DNA from: Gemmobacter nectariphilus DSM 15620
GTDB taxonomy: Bacteria; Pseudomonadota; Alphaproteobacteria; Rhodobacterales; Rhodobacteraceae
Direction: 5' to 3'
DNA length: 64,000 bases
NCBI RefSeq assembly: GCF_000429765.1
Contig: NZ_AUCM01000003.1
Location: 227,117 to 291,116 of the forward strand
The position numbers were made by a program, and so were the translations under genes. This document shows positions 33,072 to 42,158 of this stretch, piece by piece (the first letter of the stretch is position 1; each line of letters starts with the position of its first letter). The notes below the pieces were generated by a model that saw only the letters and a program-made list of their open reading frames with translations, searched no databases and was not told where the DNA came from.

Positions 33072-35126
33072 TCACTCGGCCAGCAGGTTGATGTAGAGCG
33101 TGCCGTTCTGGATGAACACGTTGGCATCCTGCTCGACGAACATGTCCGCGATCTGCTTTTCGGTCGTGCTGATCGTGGTATTCCCGACCCGGTCGGTGCT
33201 GAGGTCGCGGTTGCACCATTCGGGGTAGTCGTAGTCTTCCATGCAGTGAACTTCGGCCTGGTCGGCGTCGCAGACGAAGGGCGTGATGCACTTGTCCTCG
33301 AAGGTGATGATCCCTTTGCCGTCGCCGTCGATCCCCTGCTTGGTCAGGAAGTCGATCAGCGTCGATTCATCGAAGAAGGGATCGGTCGGGTCGATGCCTT
33401 CAAGCTCGGCCACCAGCCCCTCGATCAGCACCGAACCGCCATGGCTGGAGGAAACCAGCACATCGCCCCCAACGATCGAGGCCGACAGCGAGCCCTCGAA
33501 GGAGGTATGGAACACCACGCGGTCTTCCTGATCGGCGTCGAAGTCCTTGATAACGTTGTGGCCGATGTTCCGGTTCATGACATCGCAGGTGCCGTCGCCG
33601 TCCAGGTCAAGCTCGTGGCCGAACACGAAGTCGTCGCCATCGGCGCCGCCATAGAGCACGTCATTGCCTTCGTCAGCGATCAGGCAGTCGCCATCCTTGC
33701 CGCCCCACAGGGTGTCGTCGCCGGTTCCGCCCAGCAGCGTGTCGTTGCCGCCGCCGGTCTGGCCGGTATCGCCGCGCAACTGGTCGTTGCCGATGTTGCC
33801 GAACAGGAAGTCGTTGCCTTTGCCGCCATCAAGGCTGTCGTCGCCCCGGCCGCCGTCAAGCCTGTCGTTGCCGTCCTCGCCCCACAGCCGGTCCTTGCCG
33901 TCGCCGCCATCGAGGCAGTCGTCACCGGTGCCGCCATAGAGCCTGTCGTTGCCTTTATCGCCAGCGATCTTGTCGTTGCCAGCATCGCCCATCAGGCAGT
34001 CGGCACCTTGATTGCCATGGATGTGGTCATCGCCATCACCGCCAGAGACGGTGTCGTTGCCGTCGTTGCCGGCAAGCGTGTCGTTGCCGTCCTGACCATA
34101 GATCATGTCGTCGCCAGCATCGCCCACCGCAACGTCATCATCCTGACCGGCATACATGGTGTCGTTGCCATGGCCACCCGACATCGAGTCGCTGGCTTCG
34201 TCAGAGGCCGCGGTGCCGTCGGCATTGTCCCCGAACATCAGGTCATCGCCATCGCCGCCCGACATGCAGTCGGCGTTGTCATTGCCTTCCATGACGTCGT
34301 TGCCATTGCCGCCGAACAGCCTGTCGTCGTCGGCACCGCCCTGCAGGTTGTCGTGGCCTTCACCGCCGTACAGCGCATCGTTGCCGCGCTGGCCCAGCAA
34401 GGCATCATCGCCGTCACCACCATAGGCAGTGTCGTTGCCATCATAGCCGCGAATGGTGTCCTCATCGGAACCACCATAGGCCAGGTCATCCCCCGCACCA
34501 GCGTTGATGTAGTCGGCGCCTGCATTGCCGGCGATGATGTCATTCCCGGCAGCCCCATAGAGCGTGTCATCGCCCGCGCCGCCGGACATCATGTCATCGC
34601 CCGCACCACCGTTCATGAAGTCGTCGCCAGCCTGGCCGGCCATGCAGTCGTTGCCGTCGGCGCCCTTCAGGGAGTCGTCGTCCGAGCCGCCCAGCACCAT
34701 GTCGTCGCCGGCGCCGCCATCAGCGCAGTCCTCGCCCGAGCCGCCAATCAGCAGGTCCGAGTCGTCGCCACCGGCCAAGGCGTCATTCCCGCCGCCACCG
34801 GCCAGAACGTCACGTCCGGCACCGCCGGTCAGCTCATCGTTGCCCTGGCTTCCGCCAAGCTCGTCGCCAAGCAGAATGTCGTTGCCCTTGCCACCGAACA
34901 GGTAGTCGTTTCCCGCATCGCCGCGCAAGAAGTCATCTCCCCCGTTGCCGGCAATGGTGTTGGAATTGGCGTTCCCGGCAATATGGTCGTTCCCGCCAAG
35001 GCCCTTGCCCTTGTTGACGCCGGGAATGTCCTTGAAATCCCCGTTGTCGCTGTTGGGCGTGCCACCCAGCCAGCTCACGCCAGACACTGCGGCCCAGGCA
35101 TCGCTCCATGTTTTCATCGTAGCCAT
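33072..35126 (-). CDS. Large RTX calcium-binding repeat protein (type I secretion substrate)
   Basis: 684 residues, with an N-terminus (ATMKTWSDAWAAVSGVSWLGG) lacking a signal peptide. From about residue 40 to 490 it is an almost unbroken array of GGxGxDxUx nonapeptides forming calcium-stabilised beta-roll. The last ~190 residues are a distinct domain (DFDADQEDRVVFHTSFEGSLSASIV...) ending FIQNGTLYINLLAE, typical of type I secretion signals. Unusually it has 11 cysteines, several in the variable repeat position (EDCADG, NDCMAG, ADCMSG, DDCLDG) and four in the C-terminal domain. No catalytic domain is seen, so a surface or matrix role is likely. It is probably exported by the ABC/HlyD pair encoded upstream on the same strand. 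The start is ATG 35126 with GGGGG as the ribosome-binding site. Confidence 0.9.
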   Translation of the reverse strand: MATMKTWSDAWAAVSGVSWLGGTPNSDNGDFKDIPGVNKGKGLGGNDHIAGNANSNTIAGNGGDDFLRGDAGNDYLFGGKGNDILLGDELGGSQGNDELTGGAGRDVLAGGGGNDALAGGDDSDLLIGGSGEDCADGGAGDDMVLGGSDDDSLKGADGNDCMAGQAGDDFMNGGAGDDMMSGGAGDDTLYGAAGNDIIAGNAGADYINAGAGDDLAYGGSDEDTIRGYDGNDTAYGGDGDDALLGQRGNDALYGGEGHDNLQGGADDDRLFGGNGNDVMEGNDNADCMSGGDGDDLMFGDNADGTAASDEASDSMSGGHGNDTMYAGQDDDVAVGDAGDDMIYGQDGNDTLAGNDGNDTVSGGDGDDHIHGNQGADCLMGDAGNDKIAGDKGNDRLYGGTGDDCLDGGDGKDRLWGEDGNDRLDGGRGDDSLDGGKGNDFLFGNIGNDQLRGDTGQTGGGNDTLLGGTGDDTLWGGKDGDCLIADEGNDVLYGGADGDDFVFGHELDLDGDGTCDVMNRNIGHNVIKDFDADQEDRVVFHTSFEGSLSASIVGGDVLVSSSHGGSVLIEGLVAELEGIDPTDPFFDESTLIDFLTKQGIDGDGKGIITFEDKCITPFVCDADQAEVHCMEDYDYPEWCNRDLSTDRVGNTTISTTEKQIADMFVEQDANVFIQNGTLYINLLAE

Positions 35127-35131
35127 GATAT

Positions 35132-35145
35132 TTTACCCCCAAATG
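35132..35145 (-). promoter_or_regulatory. Ribosome-binding site arm of a 14-bp inverted repeat (RTX leader)
   Basis: On the minus strand CATTTGGGGGTAAA lies directly before the RTX start codon and includes the GGGGG ribosome-binding site. It is perfectly complementary to the arm at 35261-35274, 115 bp upstream in the leader. Confidence 0.6.
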
Positions 35146-35260
35146 GATCTTCATGATGCCCACCAGCCCCCATTGCCGGGAACCTGCGGCGCTCTCGAAT
35201 CCAGGCCAGAAACACCCGGATAGGCACAGTGAATCATCTGGTGGCCTGTCCAGATACCCG

Positions 35261-35274
35261 CATTTGGGGGTAAA
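35261..35274 (-). promoter_or_regulatory. Anti-ribosome-binding-site arm of the RTX leader inverted repeat
   Basis: On the minus strand TTTACCCCCAAATG, able to pair over all 14 bases with the arm at 35132-35145 if both are in one transcript. Alternatively the two arms are a pair of inverted protein-binding sites. Confidence 0.55.
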
Positions 35275-35486
35275 TTGCCCGAGGGTCAGAATTCCTTATC
35301 CCGGTTCGAATAAAGGTGTCCGGGGGACTCAATATTGGATCGGCCAAATTTCTGCAGCGCAGAGTGAATTGATTTGTGCAGATTCAATCATGGGGCGATC
35401 CGCGGAAGTCGACCATCAAGGGGCGTATTTCCGGATGGCATGATTCAATTCCTGGAATTCGGATCAGAATGAATTATTGAAAATGA

Positions 35487-35518
35487 AATTCCCGCAGCCA
35501 TGGCCGGCTGCGGGAATT
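35487..35518 (-). terminator. Terminator of the type I secretion operon
   Basis: Perfect 13-bp stem AATTCCCGCAGCC / GGCTGCGGGAATT with a 6-nt loop, followed on the minus strand by TTCATTTTCAATAATT. It lies 48 bp after the HlyD-type stop and so separates the secretion operon from the RTX gene. Confidence 0.8.
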
Positions 35519-35566
35519 GATTTCCCCTCAGACAGGTCAACAGATATCGCCCAATATGGGCCGGGA

Positions 35567-36886
35567 TCAGTGGCCTTCCCGCATCGCATCCTTGAAATAG
35601 CGGGTCAGCGGCTGGGTCAGATAGGTCAGGGGCGAATATTCACCGGTCCGCAGGAAGGTATCGACCGGCATTCCGGGGATGACCACCTGGCCTTCGTGCA
35701 GCTTGGCAAGTTCGGCCTCGGGCAGCTCCACCTCGACCCGATAGAAAGACGCCCCGTTCGTCGGGTCGGTAAAGGCATCGGGCGAGATCCGCGTGACCCG
35801 GCCCAAAAGGTCGGGCGTTTCGCGCATGTCGAAGGCGCGAAAGCGGATCACCACCTCTTGGCCGATATGGACCGAGTTGATGTTGATCGGGCTGACGCGC
35901 GATTCGATCACCATGGGGCGGTCCTGCGGGATGATGAACAGCAGCGGATCGGCCGGCCGGATCACCGATTGCTCGCCCAGCAGCCGCACGTCGTAGACCA
36001 CGCCCGTCAGCGGGGCGCGGATCTCCATCCGGTTGAGCCGGGTGGTCAGGGCATAGCGCCGTTCGGCCAGCTCCATTTCGCTGATCTGAAGATCGCGCAA
36101 GGTGGTGATGGCCTCTTCCCGGCGCTGGCTGTGCATGCGCAGCATCTCGATCTTGATTTCCGAGATGTTTTCCATTGCCTGCCCGCGCCGGGCCTGCATC
36201 TCGCCGATGGAACCGGCCAGACGGGCCACCTCGCGGCGCAGGTTCAGAACGCGGGTGCCCTGGGCCAGCCCGCGTTCCAGCAGCGTTTCCTGGCCGGTTT
36301 TCTCTTCCTCGGTCAGCTCGATCTGCCGCTGCAACGAGGCGCGCTGCGCGTCGATCCCCTCGACCTGCTGTTCCAGTTGCAGTTGCTGGTTTTCCAGCTG
36401 GGTCAGACCCTGGCGAAAGCTTTCCAGCCGGGCCTCGAACAGCGATTTCTGGCCGCGCATCAGCGTGGCGATCCGCTCGTCCCTGGCCGCCGCCTCGACA
36501 AGGGCGGGGTCAAAGACGATGTCGGTGGCACCATCGCGTTCCGCCTCCAGCCGGCCGCGGCGCGACATCAGCTCGTAAAGCTGGCTTTCGATGATGCTCA
36601 GCTCCGATTGCGGCAAGGTGGGGTCCAGCTGGACCAGCACATCGCCGCGGGTGATCGAATCGCCTTCCTTGACCAGCACCGCCTTGACGACCCCGCCGTC
36701 GGGGTGCTGCACTGCCTGGCGGTTGCGATCGACGATCACCCGGCCCGAGGCAACGACGGCGCCGTCGATCTGCGCCTGGGTCGCCCAGATGCCAAGACCT
36801 GCGATCATGATCGCCATGGCACCAAAACCCACAAGGGTCGGAAGGCGCGCGGTGGTATAGCCGGGGGTATGGGCTGCGTCGGTCAT
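35567..36886 (-). CDS. Type I secretion membrane fusion protein (HlyD/PrtE family)
   Basis: 439 residues. N-terminal cytoplasmic tail, one membrane helix (PTLVGFGAMAIMIAGLGIWA, about residues 15-35), a biotinyl-lipoyl half (GAVVASGRVIVDRNRQAVQHPDGGVVKAVLVKEGDSI), a long coiled-coil hairpin (residues about 100-290) and the second half motif RMEIRAPLTGVVYDVRLLGEQSVIRPADPLLFIIP. The C-terminal GMPVDTFLRTGEYSPLTYLTQPL is a family signature. It bridges the ABC exporter and a TolC-like outer membrane channel, which is not in this window. Its ATG overlaps the ABC stop (ATGA), so the two are coupled. Confidence 0.93.
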   Translation of the reverse strand: MTDAAHTPGYTTARLPTLVGFGAMAIMIAGLGIWATQAQIDGAVVASGRVIVDRNRQAVQHPDGGVVKAVLVKEGDSITRGDVLVQLDPTLPQSELSIIESQLYELMSRRGRLEAERDGATDIVFDPALVEAAARDERIATLMRGQKSLFEARLESFRQGLTQLENQQLQLEQQVEGIDAQRASLQRQIELTEEEKTGQETLLERGLAQGTRVLNLRREVARLAGSIGEMQARRGQAMENISEIKIEMLRMHSQRREEAITTLRDLQISEMELAERRYALTTRLNRMEIRAPLTGVVYDVRLLGEQSVIRPADPLLFIIPQDRPMVIESRVSPININSVHIGQEVVIRFRAFDMRETPDLLGRVTRISPDAFTDPTNGASFYRVEVELPEAELAKLHEGQVVIPGMPVDTFLRTGEYSPLTYLTQPLTRYFKDAMREGH

Positions 36887-38619
36887 GCCAGCCCCCCGAC
36901 CGCCTTGCGGATCACCTGAACATTCGCCAGCATTTCCGACATCACCTGTTCCCGCGGGCCCCAGGCCTTGCGGGTGCCGTCTTCCAGCACCAGCAGCTTG
37001 TCGCATTCCTTGATGGCAGATGGCCGGTGCGCCATGATCATCACCGCGTTCCCAGCCTCTTTCATGGCGATGATCGCGCGGTTCAGGGCAACCGATCCCT
37101 CGTTGTCGAGGTTCGAGTTGGGCTCGTCCAGCACCAGCAGCACCGGATTGCCATACAGCGCCCGCGCAAGGCCGATGCGCTGGATCTGCCCGCCCGAAAG
37201 CTGGGTGCCGATGGATTGCACGGGCGTGTTGTAGCCTTGCGGCAAGCGCAGGATCATGTCATGCGCGGCGGCCTTGCGGGCGGCCTCGATCACCCGTTCA
37301 TGGTCGAACTTCTGCGACAGCCGGGCGATATTCTCGGCCACAGTGCCATCGAACAGCGACACGCGCTGGGGCAGGTAGCCGATATATTCCGACAGGCGTT
37401 CCGGGTGGTATTGATCAAGCGGCGCGCCATCGAGCTTGATCTTGCCCGATGTCAGCGGCCACACCCCCGTCAGGCAGCGTGCCAGCGTCGATTTGCCCGC
37501 CCCGCTTGGGCCGATCACGCCGATCGCCTCGCCGGGGTTGATGCTGAAGCTGACCTGCCGCAGGGTCGGGGCCTTGCCTTTGGGCGGGGTCACGGAGATG
37601 CCCTGCACCTCCAGCCGGGCCCGCGGGCGGGGCAATTCGACGGTCGGCTTGTCCTCGTCCACCTCGGCCAGCAGGGCGGCCAGATTGTCCCAGGCCCGCT
37701 TGGACCGTTGCACCATCGGCCATTGGTTGATCAACGTCTCGACCGGCTGAAGCGCGCGCCCCATCAGGATCGACGAGGCGATCATCACGCCCGGTGCGAT
37801 CTGGCCTTGCAGCACCAGATAGGCGCCCAATCCCAGCATGGCCGATTGCAGGAACATGCGGAAGATGCGCGACAGGCTGGAGAATGTGCCCCCCATATCG
37901 GCCGAACGCACGCTCAGATCCAGCGCCTTCTCGCGCGAGCGGCCCCATTTCTCGAAGGCGTTCGACTGCATCCCAAGGCTGCGGATCGTCTCGGCCTCGT
38001 CGCGCAGCTGGTCGGCGTAGCGGTCCGAGACAAAGCCCGAAACCGCCGCCTTCACGCTGGATGTGCGGGTGCTGTACTGGTTCAGCACGGCCGACAGCGC
38101 CAGAAGGCATCCGCCCGTCACGGCAAAGGCGCCGATCCACGGGTGGAAATAGCCAAGGCCGATCAGAAAGACTGGCGTCCAGGGCGCATCGAACAGCGCG
38201 GCAAAGACCGGCGAGGCGTAGAAGCGGTTCACCGCCTCGAGATCCTTGAGCTGTTGCCCGCTGCCGGTCTTTTCGTCGATCTTCTGGTCCGATACCGACC
38301 GCTTGAGGATCGCGTTGAACACCCGCCGGTCAAGGCGCGCCTGAAACCGCGCGCCCATCCGGGTCAGCAGCCGCCCCCGCGCCCAGTCAAGCAGGCCCAT
38401 GATCAGGAACATGAAGGCCATCAGCGCGACCAGCGCGACCAGCGTGGATTCCGACCGCGCGGACAGCACGCGATCGTAGGTTTGAAGCATGAACAGCGGC
38501 CCTGTCAGCATCAGCAGGTTCATGAACAGGCTGAACAGACCGACCGTGACCATGATGCCGCGCAACTCGCGGCGCACGTCGCGCAATTCGGACAATCCCG
38601 AAAAATTCGCGTCTTGCAT
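36883..38619 (-). CDS. Type I secretion ABC exporter permease/ATPase (PrtD family)
   Basis: 578 residues. Half-transporter: six-helix transmembrane domain in residues 20-300 (FSLFMNLLMLTGPLFMLQTYDRVL is the typical start) and a nucleotide-binding domain with Walker A GPSGAGKST, Q-loop YLPQRVSLFDGTVAENIARL, signature LSGGQIQRIGLARAL and Walker B LLVLDEPNSNLD. It lacks an N-terminal C39-like domain, as in the PrtD subgroup. ATG 38619 (after GGGGGAG) is chosen over an upstream GTG. It exports RTX proteins such as the adjacent one and possibly the 25.7-kb one. The 38620-38921 gap upstream must hold its promoter, with nothing else recognisable there. Confidence 0.94.
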   Translation of the reverse strand: MQDANFSGLSELRDVRRELRGIMVTVGLFSLFMNLLMLTGPLFMLQTYDRVLSARSESTLVALVALMAFMFLIMGLLDWARGRLLTRMGARFQARLDRRVFNAILKRSVSDQKIDEKTGSGQQLKDLEAVNRFYASPVFAALFDAPWTPVFLIGLGYFHPWIGAFAVTGGCLLALSAVLNQYSTRTSSVKAAVSGFVSDRYADQLRDEAETIRSLGMQSNAFEKWGRSREKALDLSVRSADMGGTFSSLSRIFRMFLQSAMLGLGAYLVLQGQIAPGVMIASSILMGRALQPVETLINQWPMVQRSKRAWDNLAALLAEVDEDKPTVELPRPRARLEVQGISVTPPKGKAPTLRQVSFSINPGEAIGVIGPSGAGKSTLARCLTGVWPLTSGKIKLDGAPLDQYHPERLSEYIGYLPQRVSLFDGTVAENIARLSQKFDHERVIEAARKAAAHDMILRLPQGYNTPVQSIGTQLSGGQIQRIGLARALYGNPVLLVLDEPNSNLDNEGSVALNRAIIAMKEAGNAVMIMAHRPSAIKECDKLLVLEDGTRKAWGPREQVMSEMLANVQVIRKAVGGLA

Positions 38620-38921
38620 CACCGGATCTCCCCCTAGATCAAGCTGCAGACAGAAAATGTAGTGAATTTACTCAAATGCCCTGTTGGACTGACCAAATGC
38701 TAACCGACGGATGAACTTGCGTCATCACACCTGTGGGTTGCACGCTGGCGCTTTCGGCGGCACCAGCGATACGGGCGCGTTGACGCACCGTCAGCGAGAT
38801 TTTGTAGCCGCACAATCAGCGCGCGACTCGGTGCCGGGGAAACTGCCTGCGAATCGGGCACTGTGCCAGCCGCCAAGATGGCTGGATTGCGCCTTGCGCG
38901 ATTCCATGGGGGCTGGCCGGA

Positions 38922-40136
38922 TCAGTCGCCCTGGCGCAGGTGGCCCGCGGGCGGCGGGGCGTTGCTGGTGGCCTCGGCCGCGATGATGCGGGCGATCTGT
39001 GCGCAATCATCCAGGCTGAAGGTCAGCGGCAGGCGCATGTCGATCAGCCCCGACAGAACGGCATCGGTCTGTGGCAGCGCCTGTTGTGGCGCATAGCGCC
39101 AGCTGTGATGGCTGGAGGTAAAGCCCATCGGCGCGCGGCGGCCGAACCATTTCAGCTCGACCCCGCGCGCGGCGGTGCGGGCCAGAAACGCCTCGATCCA
39201 CGCCGGGTCACGGCCAGGCAACACGAACTGGAACGACGAGCCGACATAGGTTTCCGCCGCTGGGCGCGCAATGGTGAGCAGACCGGGGATGTTCTGCAAG
39301 CCGGCCTCGATCACCTCATACCGCGCGCGCCAGCGGGCCACCCGGTCGGCCAGCAGCGGGATCTGCGGGCGCAGCACCGCCGCGCGCAGGTTGTCCATGC
39401 GGGACGACACATTCGGCACGGTTTCGCGCAGGCCCTCATAGGCCCCTGGCCCTGGCGCCGCGCTGTGCCGGTCATAGAGCATGTAGCTGCCCGAGAGCAG
39501 CACCATCCGCGCCATAAGGTCCGCATCGTCCGAGACGATCAGCCCGCCCTCGCCCGAGTTCATGTGCTTGTAGGTCTGGGTCGAATAACAGCCCGCAAGG
39601 CCATGACGGCCCGAAGGTGTGCCGTTCCACGCCGCCCCCATCGTATGGGCGCAATCCTCGATCACCCGCACACCGGCCGCATCGCACAGGCGCATCAGCG
39701 CGTCCATGTCGGCCAGATGGCCGCGCATGTGGCTGAGCAGCAGCACCATGCCGGGCCGGGCCTTGGCGGCCAGATCATCAAGGTCGATGGTCAGGGCAGG
39801 GGTGGTTTCCACAAAGACCGGCTCTGCCCCCAGCGCGGCAATGGCGCCGGGCACCGGGGCCAGCGTGAAGGCATTGGTCAGCACCTGAACGCCGGGGCCG
39901 ACGCCCGCCGCCTGCAACGCGAGCCGCATCGCCGCCCCGCCCGAGGCGACCGCCAGGCAATAACGCGCCCCGGTGTAGCGGGCGAATTCTTGCTCCAGCA
40001 GCGCGGTTTCGGCGGTCTCGCCGGCCGTGTTGTAGCGGTGCAGGCGGCCATGACGCATCACGGCAACGGCGGCCTCGATCCCGGCTTCGGGGATCGGCTC
40101 TTGCTGGGTAAAGCTGCCGGCAAAGACCTCAGGCAT
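38922..40136 (-). CDS. DegT/DnrJ/EryC1/StrS-type PLP aminotransferase
   Basis: 404 residues. Fold type I sugar aminotransferase: YCLAVASGGAAMRLALQAAGVGPG, the PLP-binding VRVIEDCAHTMGAAWNG (Asp and His) and the Schiff-base lysine in STQTYKHMNSGEGGLIV (SxxxxK-GEGG context, near residue 200). NVSSRMDNLRAAVLRPQIPLL is the family homotetramer segment. These enzymes transaminate keto-sugars on nucleotide carriers to make amino sugars for surface glycans. The C-terminal part (GFTSSHHSWRYAP) is less standard. It overlaps the upstream MFS gene by 8 bases and so is translated with it. Confidence 0.86.
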   Translation of the reverse strand: MPEVFAGSFTQQEPIPEAGIEAAVAVMRHGRLHRYNTAGETAETALLEQEFARYTGARYCLAVASGGAAMRLALQAAGVGPGVQVLTNAFTLAPVPGAIAALGAEPVFVETTPALTIDLDDLAAKARPGMVLLLSHMRGHLADMDALMRLCDAAGVRVIEDCAHTMGAAWNGTPSGRHGLAGCYSTQTYKHMNSGEGGLIVSDDADLMARMVLLSGSYMLYDRHSAAPGPGAYEGLRETVPNVSSRMDNLRAAVLRPQIPLLADRVARWRARYEVIEAGLQNIPGLLTIARPAAETYVGSSFQFVLPGRDPAWIEAFLARTAARGVELKWFGRRAPMGFTSSHHSWRYAPQQALPQTDAVLSGLIDMRLPLTFSLDDCAQIARIIAAEATSNAPPPAGHLRQGD

Positions 40137-41382
40137 CACGTTCCCCCCGCAAGGTCCACAGATACAGCGCCAGTGCGACCGCCATGATCGCACCGGCCAG
40201 GAAATAGGCGGCATCCGGGGTCTGCCAGGCAGCCCCCGGCGCCATGAAATGCGCGAAAACCTGCGTGAAGACCACGGTTCCTGCCAGCATGGCAATGTTC
40301 ATCACCGCCGAGATGCCACCCTGCAATTCGCCTTGCGCATTCTCGGGCACGACTTTCGACATCAGCGCCATCAGCATCGGATGCACGAAGCCTTCGGGCC
40401 CATGGACCAGCATCAGCACGATCACCGCGCCCAGCGTGCCGACAAACCCATAGCCGGTGGCGGCGATGGCTGCGCAGACCAGACCCGCAACCGCCACCCG
40501 CACCTCGCCCCAGCGGGCAACGGCAGGGCCGGTGGCCAGGCCCTGAAACCCGGCCATGATCAGCCCGAAGATCGCCAGCGTCAGGCCCACCGTCGCCTCG
40601 GACCAGCCGAATTTCGCCATGCCCCAGAACGGCCAGATCGCCGGATAGACCGCCGAGGCAAAGAAGAACAGGAACAGCACGACAAGCGAGGGGATCACGC
40701 CCGGATAGCTGCGGAACACCGCGAACACGCCGAACGGGTTGGCCCGGCGCCAGTCAAAGGCGCGCCGGTTGGCCGGGGCCAGCGTCTCGGGCAGCACGAC
40801 CCAGCCATAGACGAAGTTCAGGAACGAAATCCCCGCCGCGGCCCAGAACGGCACCCGCGGCCCCAGCTCGCCCAGCAGCCCGCCGATGGCCGGCCCGATC
40901 ACGAAGCCGACGCCAAAGGCCGCGCCCATCAGACCGAATGCCTTGGCCCGCCCCTCGGGCGGGGTGACATCGGCGATATAGGCATTGGCAATGACCCAGG
41001 ACGATCCGCACACCCCGGCCAGAACGCGCCCCACGAACAGCCAGGCCAGCGACGGCGCCCAGGCCGACAGCACATAATCCATCCCCAGCCCAAAGATCGC
41101 CAGCAAGAGCAGCGGCCGGCGCCCGAAACTGTCCGACAGGTTGCCCACCAGCGGCGCGAACAGGAACTGCGCCATGGAAAAGGCAAAGAACATCCACCCG
41201 CCGATGGTCGCAGCCTCGGCCAGCCCGACATGGCCGACCTCTTCGATCAGCGAGGGCAGGACGGGAATGATGATCCCGAACCCCACCATGTCCAGCAAGA
41301 CCGTGATCAGCACAAAGCCAAAGGCATGGCGCGAGGCAGGCGGCGCCAGCGGCGGCCCTTCGGGGGCAAGGCTTGGCTGCAT
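40129..41382 (-). CDS. MFS transporter (TetA/TCR-like, DHA1 type)
   Basis: 417 residues, 12 predicted helices. The N-terminal half has [23 protein letters not shown] and the loop 2-3 motif [15 protein letters not shown] characteristic of DHA1 drug:H+ antiporters, then [50 protein letters not shown] (motif C). TetA-like proteins in chromosomal settings need not confer tetracycline resistance. Being coupled to a sugar aminotransferase gene, it may export an amino-sugar compound (speculative). It begins 3 bp after the phosphatase gene. Confidence 0.88.
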   Translation of the reverse strand: MQPSLAPEGPPLAPPASRHAFGFVLITVLLDMVGFGIIIPVLPSLIEEVGHVGLAEAATIGGWMFFAFSMAQFLFAPLVGNLSDSFGRRPLLLLAIFGLGMDYVLSAWAPSLAWLFVGRVLAGVCGSSWVIANAYIADVTPPEGRAKAFGLMGAAFGVGFVIGPAIGGLLGELGPRVPFWAAAGISFLNFVYGWVVLPETLAPANRRAFDWRRANPFGVFAVFRSYPGVIPSLVVLFLFFFASAVYPAIWPFWGMAKFGWSEATVGLTLAIFGLIMAGFQGLATGPAVARWGEVRVAVAGLVCAAIAATGYGFVGTLGAVIVLMLVHGPEGFVHPMLMALMSKVVPENAQGELQGGISAVMNIAMLAGTVVFTQVFAHFMAPGAAWQTPDAAYFLAGAIMAVALALYLWTLRGERDA

Positions 41383-41385
41383 CGG

Positions 41386-42054
41386 TCAGCTCCGGTCGAT
41401 GAAGGGGGCGATGGTGGCGCGCAACCCCGGATAGCCATGCAGCAGCGCATCCGGGGCCAGGCGTGAAACGCCCTCGCCTTCGGGGCCAAAGGTCACCAGC
41501 ACCACGGGCACCCCGGCCGCGCGGCCGGTCTTGCGGTCGGTCTCGGTATCGCCGATCAGCACGGCGCGCGCCGGATCGCCGCCGACCCCGGCAATGGCAT
41601 GGACCAGCGGCGCCGGATCGGGCTTGCGCACGGGCAGGGTGTTGGCGCCCACCATGGCGGCGAACATGTCCCTAACCCCCAGCCGGACCAGCAGCTTTTC
41701 TGCCAGATGGTCGGGCTTGTTGGTGCAGATGCCAACCGCGATGCCCTCGGCCCGCAGCGCCTCGACCGCCTCGGCGGCGCCAGGGTAAAGCCGGGTATGG
41801 GTGTCGATCGCGCCTTCATAGGCGTCCAGCAGCACGGGATAGTGGCGCCCCACCTCGTCCTCGTCCCAGCCAAGGCCCAGCCGCTCGGCCCCCAGCCGCA
41901 GCATCGCCCGCCCGCCATGAAAGGCGGTCAGCGCATCGCCCGCGTCCAGCGGGGCGCCATGACCTGCCAGACCGAAGGCCGCATTCGCCGCCGCCAGCAG
42001 ATCGGCAGAGGTATCGGCCAGCGTGCCATCCAGATCGAAGATCACCGCCCGCAT
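41386..42054 (-). CDS. gph: HAD-family phosphatase, phosphoglycolate phosphatase type
   Basis: 222 residues. HAD motif I FDLDGTLADTSADLL at the N-terminus, motif II ICTNKPD, motif III lysine in RKPDPAPL, and motif IV VLIGDTETDRKTGRAAGVP. This pattern and the cap helices resemble Gph, which removes phosphate from 2-phosphoglycolate from photorespiration or DNA repair. Other HAD substrates cannot be excluded. ATG 42054 is chosen because AGGAGG lies just upstream and covers the alternative GTG at 42060. It is first of a three-gene tightly packed operon (gph - MFS - DegT) and divergent from glmU. Confidence 0.86.
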   Translation of the reverse strand: MRAVIFDLDGTLADTSADLLAAANAAFGLAGHGAPLDAGDALTAFHGGRAMLRLGAERLGLGWDEDEVGRHYPVLLDAYEGAIDTHTRLYPGAAEAVEALRAEGIAVGICTNKPDHLAEKLLVRLGVRDMFAAMVGANTLPVRKPDPAPLVHAIAGVGGDPARAVLIGDTETDRKTGRAAGVPVVLVTFGPEGEGVSRLAPDALLHGYPGLRATIAPFIDRS

Positions 42055-42158
42055 TGCCACCTCCTGTCACATTGGGAAAGACGACGTGAAGCCCCGCCCC
42101 CTTGCGGTGCCGCCCCTGACGGGTAGAACGGGGACGAGCAAATGAAAAGGCCTCCTGA

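Larger units (their letters stand above)
35127..35566. promoter_or_regulatory. 440-bp intergenic region between hlyD-type gene and RTX gene
   Basis: AT-richer than neighbours. It holds the inverted repeat pair described separately, the terminator of the secretion operon (35487-35518) and presumably the RTX promoter between about 35275 and 35480. I cannot point to convincing -35/-10 boxes. Confidence 0.5.

Noticed and set aside
32746-33291. A minus-strand frame with a repeated PGHGQDPILGP-like peptide across the tandem repeat
   Set aside because: The peptide repetition merely reflects the 131-bp DNA repeat; the frame overlaps the end of the RTX gene and lacks a start signal.
33600-34950. Dense short repeats that might be mistaken for a CRISPR array
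   Set aside because: They are imperfect 27-base coding repeats of the nonapeptide RTX motif, without constant repeats or unique spacers.
32958-35156. A 732-residue plus-strand reading frame rich in Val/Ala/Ile repeats opposite the RTX gene
   Set aside because: It is the antisense image of GC-rich Asp/Gly repeat codons; no ribosome site, no family, and the minus-strand RTX protein is clearly real.
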